Assembly: GCF_026153515.1 (NCBI RefSeq)
Contig: NZ_CP110644.1
Span: 6,115,443 to 6,179,442 of the forward strand
Length of the DNA: 64,000 bases
Direction of reading: 5' to 3'
DNA from: Pseudomonas sp. KU26590
GTDB lineage: Bacteria > Pseudomonadota > Gammaproteobacteria > Pseudomonadales > Pseudomonadaceae
Under the pieces are notes generated by a model that was not told where the DNA came from, did not search any database, and saw nothing but the letters and a program-made list of their open reading frames with translations. Every line of letters starts with the position of its first letter. Position 1 is the stretch's first letter. This document shows positions 57,973 to 64,000 of this stretch, in pieces. The position numbers and the translations under genes were made by a program.

Positions 57973-58061
57973 TGTAGGAGCGCGCTTGCCCGCGAACGCA
58001 TCCTGACTGACGGTGACTCTTCGCATGACACTCCGCGATCGCGGGCAAGCGCGCTCCTACA
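57973..58061. repeat. REPIN, family A
   Basis: A perfect left arm TGTAGGAGCGCGCTTGCCCG from 57973 and its inverted partner to 58061 flank a short centre. It occupies the gap where the pha operon is expected by comparison with P. aeruginosa. Confidence 0.93.
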
Positions 58062-58112
58062 GGTTTTTCCACGCCAGAATGGCTCTGGCCGAAGAACGGG
58101 ACCTTAGGTCAA

Positions 58113-58391
58113 TCAGGCCGTCAATACCTTGTCCAGCTGCCGCTCAACTTCCGATTGAATCGAACCGCTCATGGCGGAAAGGAAAAAGTTGAGGTCGATA
58201 TTCACCCGCACCCATTCATCTTCGACCGCGACCGTGCCCTTGGCGCCCTTGCCTTCCAGCGCCACGGTGTCGTCGGTCCACTCGTGCTCGATGCCGTACT
58301 TGTCGGACAGTTTCTGCAGCATGATCTCAGCCTTCTCGCGGGCCTTTTCCTTTCCCAGCGTGTGCTGGCGTTCCACGGTAATTCTGGCCAC
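58113..58391 (-). CDS. PHA-granule-type small protein (PHA_gran_rgn family)
   Basis: 92 residues. It resembles the polyhydroxyalkanoic acid system protein family found next to pha genes (PA5062-like in P. aeruginosa), starting MARITVERQHTLGKEKAREK and ending VERQLDKVLTA. The start is GTG at 58391, with AGGAG eight bases upstream. Members are predicted granule-associated or regulatory proteins with no proven biochemical role. None of the usual pha genes is next to it here. It is convergent with the DUF971 gene and divergent from ubiE. Confidence 0.78.
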   Translation of the reverse strand: MARITVERQHTLGKEKAREKAEIMLQKLSDKYGIEHEWTDDTVALEGKGAKGTVAVEDEWVRVNIDLNFFLSAMSGSIQSEVERQLDKVLTA

Positions 58392-58532
58392 TGACGGGCT
58401 CCTGCTTGGGCTTAAATCGTCGGCGCACTATACCAGCGGCCCGGAGCGAAGAAACTGTTGGCCGTGAGCCTTGTCAAGACAAAGCCAGCCCCGACGATTA
58501 GAATGGCGCCACTTTATTCCGGTGACAGCGAT

Positions 58533-59303
58533 ATGAATGATCCGCGCAAAGGCAGCGATGCCGAACCCATCACCCACTTCGGTTACAAAAACGTACCGGA
58601 AAGCCAGAAGGCCGAGAAAGTCGCCGAGGTATTTCACTCCGTCGCGGCCAAATATGACCTGATGAACGACGTCCTGTCCGGCGGCATGCATCGCCTCTGG
58701 AAGCGCTTCACCATCGAACTCTCCGGCGTTCGCAGCGGCAACCGTGTGCTCGACATTGCGGGCGGCACCGGTGATCTGGCAAAGAAATTCTCCCATCTTG
58801 TCGGCCCGACCGGCGAAGTCGTACTGGCTGACATCAACGCTTCGATGCTGAAGGTCGGTCGTGACCGCCTGCTGGATCGCGGCGTGGCCGGCAACATCAA
58901 GTTCGTCCAGGCCGACGCTGAAAAGCTGCCGTTCCCTGACAACTACTTCGACTGCGTGACCATTGCCTTCGGCCTGCGCAACGTGACGCACAAGGAAGAC
59001 GCCATCCGCTCCATGCTGCGCGTGCTCAAGCCGGGCGGTCGTTTGCTGGTGCTGGAATTCTCCAAGCCAACCAGCAAAGTCATGTCCAAGATCTACGACG
59101 CCTACTCGTTCGCTTTCATGCCGCTGGCCGGCAAGCTGATCACCAACGATTCGGAAAGCTATCGCTATCTGGCGGAGTCGATCCGCATGCACCCTGATCA
59201 GGAAACCCTGAAGTCGATGATGGTCCAGGCCGGTTTCGACCGCGTGACCTACCACAACATGACCTCCGGTATCGTTGCGCTGCACCGGGGCATCAAGCCC
59301 TGA
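58533..59303 (+). CDS. ubiE: Ubiquinone/menaquinone C-methyltransferase UbiE
   Basis: 256 residues. It methylates the ring carbon of 2-octaprenyl-6-methoxy-benzoquinol with SAM. The SAM-binding motif [15 protein letters not shown] (about 70-84) and the UbiE signatures [17 protein letters not shown] and TIAFGLRNV are present. The ATG at 58533 ([18 protein letters not shown]) matches homologues of the same length; the frame opens further upstream without support. It overlaps ubiJ by one base (TGATG). Confidence 0.98.
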   Translation: MNDPRKGSDAEPITHFGYKNVPESQKAEKVAEVFHSVAAKYDLMNDVLSGGMHRLWKRFTIELSGVRSGNRVLDIAGGTGDLAKKFSHLVGPTGEVVLADINASMLKVGRDRLLDRGVAGNIKFVQADAEKLPFPDNYFDCVTIAFGLRNVTHKEDAIRSMLRVLKPGGRLLVLEFSKPTSKVMSKIYDAYSFAFMPLAGKLITNDSESYRYLAESIRMHPDQETLKSMMVQAGFDRVTYHNMTSGIVALHRGIKP

Positions 59304-59926
59304 TGCTGATCAACGGCTTGCTCGCCAGTGCCGAGCACGGCATCAATCGCGTGCTGCGCATGGACAGCACTGCCTTGCCGCGCCTTGACCGGCTGAGCGG
59401 CAAGGTCATCGCGATCGAATGCACCCGCCCGGCGTTTCATCTGCACGTACTGCCCAGTGACGACGGCCTGATGCTGGCGGCGAACTGGGAAGGCGGCGCT
59501 GATGTAACCCTGCGTGCGCCCGCTGCGAGCCTGATGCGCCTGGCGATGAGCAAAGACAAAAATGCCGTGCTGCACAGCCCGGAAGTCGAGCTGGAGGGCG
59601 AAAGCGCCGTGCTGCTTGAGCTGGTGGGCGTGCTGCAGGATCTAGACCTCGACTGGGAATACGAGCTGCAACGCTGGCTCGGTCCCGTCGCCGCGCCCCT
59701 GATCGGCGGGCACCTGCGCAACAGCGCGCGCTGGACCCGCGACAGCGCGGCCAGCCTCAGCCACAACATGGCCGAATACCTGGCCGAAGAATCCCGCACG
59801 CTGGTCGGCAAACGCGAGGCCGAAGCCCGCTTCGCCGAACTGGATCAGACCAAACAAGACCTGGAACGCCTCGAAGCCCGCTTCGAGCGTCTGGCCCACT
59901 CCCTCAAATCCAGCGATAACGCATGA
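59303..59926 (+). CDS. ubiJ: Ubiquinone biosynthesis accessory factor UbiJ (SCP2 domain)
   Basis: 207 residues. The N-terminal half (about 15-110) is an SCP2 sterol-carrier-like lipid-binding domain ([21 protein letters not shown]). The C-terminal 45 residues are a coiled coil ([20 protein letters not shown]). With UbiK it is thought to hold hydrophobic ubiquinone intermediates for the soluble Ubi enzyme complex. It sits between ubiE and ubiB, overlapping both by one and four bases, the classical operon. Confidence 0.95.
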   Translation: MLINGLLASAEHGINRVLRMDSTALPRLDRLSGKVIAIECTRPAFHLHVLPSDDGLMLAANWEGGADVTLRAPAASLMRLAMSKDKNAVLHSPEVELEGESAVLLELVGVLQDLDLDWEYELQRWLGPVAAPLIGGHLRNSARWTRDSAASLSHNMAEYLAEESRTLVGKREAEARFAELDQTKQDLERLEARFERLAHSLKSSDNA

Positions 59927-61542
59927 GCCTGCTTGCCGTCCGCCGCCTGTTTCGCATTCAGCGTGTCGTAATCCGTTACCGCATCGATGATCTGTTGTTC
60001 GCCCTGCCCCTGCCGTGGTGGCTGCTGGCCGTGCGTTTCGTGCTGCCGTGGCGCTGGCTTCCGCGGCGCAAGAACGAACTGAGCCGGGGCGCGCGTCTGC
60101 GTCTGGCATTGCAGGACCTGGGGCCGATTTTCATCAAGTTCGGGCAACTGCTTTCAACCCGCCGCGACCTGCTGCCTGAGGACATCGCCGACGAGCTGAT
60201 GATGCTGCAAGATCGCGTACCGCCGTTCGACTCTGCCAAAGCTGTGGCGCTGATCGAATCGCAACTGGGCGCAAAGATCAGCGAAGTGTTCAGCCGTTTC
60301 GACGTGGCCCCGTTGGCCTCCGCTTCTGTCGCTCAAGTCCACGCCGCGCGCCTGAAGACGGGCGAAGAAGTGGTGGTAAAAGTCGTGCGGCCGGGCTTGA
60401 AACCGATCATCGGTTCCGACCTTGCGTGGCTGTTCATCCTGGCGAAGATTGCCGAGCGGGTCTCCGCAGACGCGCGACTGCTGCATCCGGTGGCCGTCGT
60501 CGCCGATTACGAAAAAACCATCTACGACGAACTCGACCTGTTGCGCGAGGCGGCCAACTCCAGCCAGCTGCGCCGCAACTTCGAAGGCTCGACCATGCTT
60601 TACGTGCCGCAGGTCTATTGGGACTGGTGCCGGCCGAAGGTGTTGGTCATGGAGCGCATCTACGGGGTGCAAGTGACCGATCTGGCGACACTCGCCGATC
60701 AGCGCACCGACATGAAGAAGCTGGCCGAGCGCGGCGTCGAGCTGTTCTTCACCCAAGTCTTCCGCGACAGTTTTTTCCACGCCGACATGCACCCCGGCAA
60801 CATTTTCGTCAGCACGGTCACGCCGTGGGATCCGCAGTACATCGCCATCGACTGCGGCATTGTCGGCAGCCTGACCCCTGAGGATCAGGACTACCTGGCG
60901 CGCAACCTGTTTGCCTTCTTCAAGCGCGATTATCGCCGCGTAGCACAGCTGCACATCGACTCGGGCTGGGTGCCGGCCGAGACCAAGCTGAATGAATTCG
61001 AAGCGGCCATCCGGACGGTGTGCGAACCGATTTTCGAGAAGCCGCTGAAGGACATTTCCTTTGGTCAGGTGCTGATGCGCCTGTTCCAGACCGCTCGCCG
61101 CTTCAACATGGAAGTGCAGCCGCAACTGGTACTGCTGCAAAAGACACTGCTCAACATCGAAGGACTGGGCCGTCAGCTGTATCCGGAGCTGGATCTCTGG
61201 GCCACTGCGCAGCCGTTCCTCGAACGCTGGATGCGCGAACGCGTCAGCCCCAAGACACTGCTGGGCAACCTGCAATCCCAGGTCGAACAGATTCCGCATC
61301 TGGCCAGCATGACCCGGGATTTGCTCGAGCGCCTGTCGCAGCCCCATCGCCACGATCCGCCCCCGCCCTATCGGCGCGACGGCGATCACTGGGCCCTGCG
61401 CTTGCTCGGTGCAGGCCTGCTGGCCGGTGGCGTACTCCTGGCGATCACCCATACCCAGACTGGCGCAGCGCTGAACACCCTGAGTGCCTGGCCTGCCTTG
61501 CTGATGCTGGCGGCGGGCGTCTATCTGGTCGTTCGCCGATAG
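59923..61542 (+). CDS. ubiB: Ubiquinone biosynthesis atypical kinase/ATPase UbiB
   Basis: 539 residues. It belongs to the ABC1/ADCK family: the KxGQ motif in [19 protein letters not shown], the alanine-rich loop [11 protein letters not shown] in place of the kinase glycine loop, catalytic [10 protein letters not shown] and the metal-binding DCGIVG. Two C-terminal membrane helices (about 488-537) anchor it to the inner membrane. It uses ATP to help extract or organise ubiquinone precursors. Its ATG overlaps ubiJ by four bases. Confidence 0.97.
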   Translation: MSLLAVRRLFRIQRVVIRYRIDDLLFALPLPWWLLAVRFVLPWRWLPRRKNELSRGARLRLALQDLGPIFIKFGQLLSTRRDLLPEDIADELMMLQDRVPPFDSAKAVALIESQLGAKISEVFSRFDVAPLASASVAQVHAARLKTGEEVVVKVVRPGLKPIIGSDLAWLFILAKIAERVSADARLLHPVAVVADYEKTIYDELDLLREAANSSQLRRNFEGSTMLYVPQVYWDWCRPKVLVMERIYGVQVTDLATLADQRTDMKKLAERGVELFFTQVFRDSFFHADMHPGNIFVSTVTPWDPQYIAIDCGIVGSLTPEDQDYLARNLFAFFKRDYRRVAQLHIDSGWVPAETKLNEFEAAIRTVCEPIFEKPLKDISFGQVLMRLFQTARRFNMEVQPQLVLLQKTLLNIEGLGRQLYPELDLWATAQPFLERWMRERVSPKTLLGNLQSQVEQIPHLASMTRDLLERLSQPHRHDPPPPYRRDGDHWALRLLGAGLLAGGVLLAITHTQTGAALNTLSAWPALLMLAAGVYLVVRR

Positions 61543-61598
61543 CCATCGGCGCGAGCCGCTGGCACACTAACCCTCCCCTGGAGCGGCCGGAGCCGATG

Positions 61599-61991
61599 AT
61601 GAAAGACTGGCTGGACGAGATTAAGTGGGACAAGGACGGTCTGGTGCCCGCCATCGCGCAGGACCACAAGACCGGTCGCGTGCTGATGATGGCCTGGATG
61701 AACCGCGAAGCCTTGAGCCTGACTGCCAGCGAACAGCGCGCTATCTACTGGTCACGTTCACGTGGCAAGTTGTGGCGAAAGGGCGAAGAATCGGGCCACG
61801 TGCAGAAGCTTCATGAACTGCGCCTGGACTGTGATGCCGACGTCATTATCCTGATGGTCGAGCAAATCGGCGGCATCGCTTGCCATACCGGCCGCGAGAG
61901 CTGCTTCTACCGCGTCTTTGACGCCGCCGGCTGGAAGACCGTGGACCCGGTGCTCAAAGACCCGGATGCCATTTACCAAGCAGGACACTGA
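61599..61991 (+). CDS. hisI: Phosphoribosyl-AMP cyclohydrolase
   Basis: 130 residues. It opens the adenine ring of phosphoribosyl-AMP in histidine synthesis. The zinc and magnesium ligands are in [13 protein letters not shown], including the CDAD motif, and in [12 protein letters not shown]. Two adjacent ATGs exist; the second (61599) is chosen because GGAG is only three bases before the first. Unlike E. coli HisI, this is a stand-alone enzyme, with the pyrophosphohydrolase encoded next by hisE two bases later. Confidence 0.97.
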   Translation: MKDWLDEIKWDKDGLVPAIAQDHKTGRVLMMAWMNREALSLTASEQRAIYWSRSRGKLWRKGEESGHVQKLHELRLDCDADVIILMVEQIGGIACHTGRESCFYRVFDAAGWKTVDPVLKDPDAIYQAGH

Positions 61992-61993
61992 AC

Positions 61994-62326
61994 ATGACTG
62001 ATACCTTGTCACGCCTTGCCGAGGTGCTTGAATCACGCAAGGGCGCGGCTGCCGACTCGTCTTACGTCGCCAGCCTCTATCACAAGGGACTGAACAAGAT
62101 TCTGGAGAAGGTCGGCGAAGAGTCGGTCGAAACCATAATCGCTGCCAAGGACGCTGCCATCAGCGGTGACTGCAGTGATGTCGTCTACGAAACCGCCGAT
62201 TTGTGGTTCCACAGCATGGTGATGCTTGCCCAGTTGGGCCAACACCCGCAAGCCGTGCTCGATGAGCTGGACCGCCGTTTCGGCCTGTCCGGCCACGCCG
62301 AGAAAGCATCTCGCTCGGCGGAATAA
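61994..62326 (+). CDS. hisE: Phosphoribosyl-ATP pyrophosphohydrolase
   Basis: 110 residues. It removes pyrophosphate from phosphoribosyl-ATP, the second step of histidine synthesis. It is an all-helical MazG-like fold with [21 protein letters not shown] and [15 protein letters not shown], the metal-binding acidic clusters. It directly follows hisI in frame with the pathway order and precedes tatA by 42 bases, an arrangement conserved in Pseudomonas. Confidence 0.97.
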   Translation: MTDTLSRLAEVLESRKGAAADSSYVASLYHKGLNKILEKVGEESVETIIAAKDAAISGDCSDVVYETADLWFHSMVMLAQLGQHPQAVLDELDRRFGLSGHAEKASRSAE

Positions 62327-62368
62327 ACACCTGGGCTGCGGCCCGAAATTTCTTGTGAGGAACGCGTC

Positions 62369-62653
62369 ATGGGCATTTTTGACTGGAAACACTGGATCGT
62401 CATTCTTGTGGTTGTCGTGCTGGTGTTCGGCACCAAGAAACTCAAGAACCTGGGGACTGACGTGGGTGAGTCGATCAAGGGCTTTCGCAAGGCCATGAAT
62501 GACGACGACAAACACCCGGAAGAGCCAACCGTGCAGCCGCCGGTTCAGCCGCAGCCGACCGCGCAGCCTGTTCCCCCGACTCAGCCGCTGCACCAGCCGC
62601 ACACCATCGACGCGCAAGCACAACGAGTCGAAGACCCCCTCCGCAAAGACTAG
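62369..62653 (+). CDS. tatA: Sec-independent translocase subunit TatA
   Basis: 94 residues. The N-terminal membrane helix ([20 protein letters not shown]) is followed by the FGxxKL hinge ([10 protein letters not shown]) and an amphipathic helix, then a polar Pro/Gln-rich tail. TatA forms the variable pore or membrane-thinning patch for folded proteins with twin-arginine signals. The ATG is preceded by GAGGAA. It is the first of tatABC. Confidence 0.97.
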   Translation: MGIFDWKHWIVILVVVVLVFGTKKLKNLGTDVGESIKGFRKAMNDDDKHPEEPTVQPPVQPQPTAQPVPPTQPLHQPHTIDAQAQRVEDPLRKD

Positions 62654-62663
62654 GTCGTGACGC

Positions 62664-63245
62664 ATGTTTGGTATCAGCTTTTCTGAACTGCTGCTGGTCG
62701 GCCTCGTTGCCCTGCTGGTGCTGGGCCCCGAGCGTCTGCCGGGCGCAGCACGGACGGCCGGGCTCTGGATCGGCCGCCTGAAACGCAGCTTCAATGCGAT
62801 CAAACAGGAAGTTGAGCGCGAAATCGGCGCTGACGAGATTCGGCGTCAGTTGCACAACGAGCACATTCTTTCGCTGGAAGAAGAGGCTCGCAAGATCATG
62901 CAGCCGCCGCAACCGCCGGCTGCACCTGTTACGCCTGTAGCCCCAGCGCCGGCTGAACCGGCAGCCGACACCCCGGTTTCGCCGGCCCCGGCCCCGTCAG
63001 CGCCATCCACGGCGCCGGTCATGGGTGCGGCCTCACCGGTACCGAGCGCCGACATTGGCCCGGCCGCGCCTGCTGAAAGCGCGTCGGTCACCCCGCCGCC
63101 CGTTCATGTCGAGCCTGCTGCGCCTGCGCCTTCGCCTGCCGGGCCAGGATCTGCACCCGTATCTGCGCCGGTCATCACCCCTGCGACCGCGGTGCAAAGT
63201 GCGCCTTCTGCCAACGATTCGTCACTGCCACCACGAGCCCCATGA
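62664..63245 (+). CDS. tatB: Sec-independent translocase subunit TatB
   Basis: 193 residues. The N-terminus [20 protein letters not shown] with conserved Glu8 and the [13 protein letters not shown] hinge mark TatB rather than TatA. An amphipathic helix follows (about 30-80). The remaining 110 residues are a Pro/Ala/Val low-complexity tail, which is not conserved. TatB with TatC recognises twin-arginine signal peptides. It overlaps tatC by four bases (ATGA). Confidence 0.96.
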   Translation: MFGISFSELLLVGLVALLVLGPERLPGAARTAGLWIGRLKRSFNAIKQEVEREIGADEIRRQLHNEHILSLEEEARKIMQPPQPPAAPVTPVAPAPAEPAADTPVSPAPAPSAPSTAPVMGAASPVPSADIGPAAPAESASVTPPPVHVEPAAPAPSPAGPGSAPVSAPVITPATAVQSAPSANDSSLPPRAP

Positions 63246-64000
63246 GCGAAATTCCCGAAAACGACCAGCAAATGCCGCTGGTCTCGCACCTGACAGAACT
63301 GCGCTCGCGCCTGCTGCGCTGCGTGTTGGCGATCTTCGTCATCTTCGGCGCGCTGTTCTACTTCACCCAGAAGATCTACACCTTCGTTTCGGCCCCGCTG
63401 CGCAAGTTTCTGCCTGACGGCGCCACGATGATCGCGACCGATGTGGCGTCACCGTTCATCACGCCGTTCAAGCTGACGATGATGGTGGCGCTGTTCCTGG
63501 CGATGCCGGTGATTCTGCATCAGATCTGGGGGTTCATTGCGCCGGGCCTGTACAAGCATGAAAAGCGCGTCGCGGTGCCGCTGCTGGTGTCCAGCATCAT
63601 TCTTTTTTATGCCGGGATGGCGTTTGCCTATTACCTGGTCTTCCCGCTGATCTTCCACTTCTTCGCCAGCGTCACCCCGGAAGGCGTGTCGATGATGACG
63701 GACATCGCCAGTTATCTGGACTTCGTCATGACGCTGTTCCTGGCGTTCGGGGTCGCGTTCGAGATCCCGGTGGCAGTTGTGCTGCTGGTGTGGATCGGCA
63801 TCGTCGACGTCAAATACCTGAAGAAGATTCGCCCGTACGTGGTGATCGGCTGCTTTGTGGTCGGCATGATCCTCACCCCGCCGGACATCTTTTCGCAGAC
63901 CCTGCTGGCCGTGCCGATGTGGCTACTGTTTGAAATTGGCGTGCTGTGCAGTTCGATGATCACCAAGCGCGGCGATCATGAAGACGACGAAAAAGCCGAA
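63242..64000 (+). CDS. tatC: Sec-independent translocase subunit TatC (3' end beyond the window)
   Basis: 253 codons are visible with no stop before the window end, close to the usual full length (E. coli 258). It has six membrane helices and the family signature [16 protein letters not shown] at the N-terminus, where twin-arginine signals bind, with FxxP-type segments ([14 protein letters not shown]). TatC is the receptor core at the inner membrane. The visible end is charged ([12 protein letters not shown]), as expected for the cytoplasmic tail. Confidence 0.97.
   Translation, partial: MSEIPENDQQMPLVSHLTELRSRLLRCVLAIFVIFGALFYFTQKIYTFVSAPLRKFLPDGATMIATDVASPFITPFKLTMMVALFLAMPVILHQIWGFIAPGLYKHEKRVAVPLLVSSIILFYAGMAFAYYLVFPLIFHFFASVTPEGVSMMTDIASYLDFVMTLFLAFGVAFEIPVAVVLLVWIGIVDVKYLKKIRPYVVIGCFVVGMILTPPDIFSQTLLAVPMWLLFEIGVLCSSMITKRGDHEDDEKAE

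Noticed and set aside
62664..63245. Long Pro/Ala tail of tatB considered as a frameshift artefact
   Set aside because: The frame stays open to a clean four-base overlap with tatC, and variable proline-rich tails are usual in Pseudomonas TatB.

Overview
The window is a chromosomal segment of a Pseudomonas, most likely from the P. syringae / P. fluorescens side of the genus. The evidence is gene content and order, the GC-rich coding style, and seven copies of the inverted-repeat REP doublets (REPINs) typical of these species, in two sequence families (TGTAGGAGCGCGCTTGCCCG and TGTAGGAGCCGGCTTGCTGG). From about 9.4 kb to the end, the order follows, from memory, the P. aeruginosa PA5020-PA5070 block, with insertions and losses. 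I see no tRNA, rRNA, IS element, prophage or CRISPR array.

Layout. 0-9.2 kb: the start of a possible YgjP-like metallopeptidase, a REC-PAS-GGDEF-EAL cyclic-di-GMP protein, a PL7 alginate lyase, and the divergent proline pair putP/putA with candidate PutA operators between them. 9.4-20.7 kb: an acyl-CoA dehydrogenase, a large putative ADP-ribosyltransferase toxin, the K+/H+ antiporter nhaP2, the mechanosensitive channel mscK and the protein AMPylase selO. 20.7-25.5 kb is accessory in character: two paralogous proteins of unknown function flank a frameshifted secreted protein, followed by trxC, an orphan PAAR spike protein and an orphan ParA ATPase. 25.6-31.5 kb: a lipoprotein, a divergent LysR/MFS pair (ynfL/ynfM type), hemE and gltD.

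31.6-44.7 kb: gltB, then the pilMNOPQ-aroK-aroB-damX cluster on the minus strand (type IV pilus inner-membrane platform and secretin, shikimate enzymes, SPOR protein). 44.9-57.9 kb: penicillin-binding protein 1a, malic enzyme, a secreted nuclease, rpmE, priA, argS, an FtsN-like SPOR protein, hslVU and a DUF971 protein. 58.1-64 kb: a small PHA-granule-type protein, the ubiquinone genes ubiE-ubiJ-ubiB, hisI-hisE and tatABC (tatC is cut by the window end).

Most of the window is housekeeping. The points most worth a second look are: the R-S-E type ADP-ribosyltransferase toxin inserted into a conserved neighbourhood with no visible immunity gene; the paralogue pair around a gene whose signal peptide and mature part are in different frames; the orphan PAAR protein; the apparent absence of the pha (polyhydroxyalkanoate) operon from its usual place between hslU and ubiE; and a terminator hairpin built into the signal-peptide codons of the nuclease gene.
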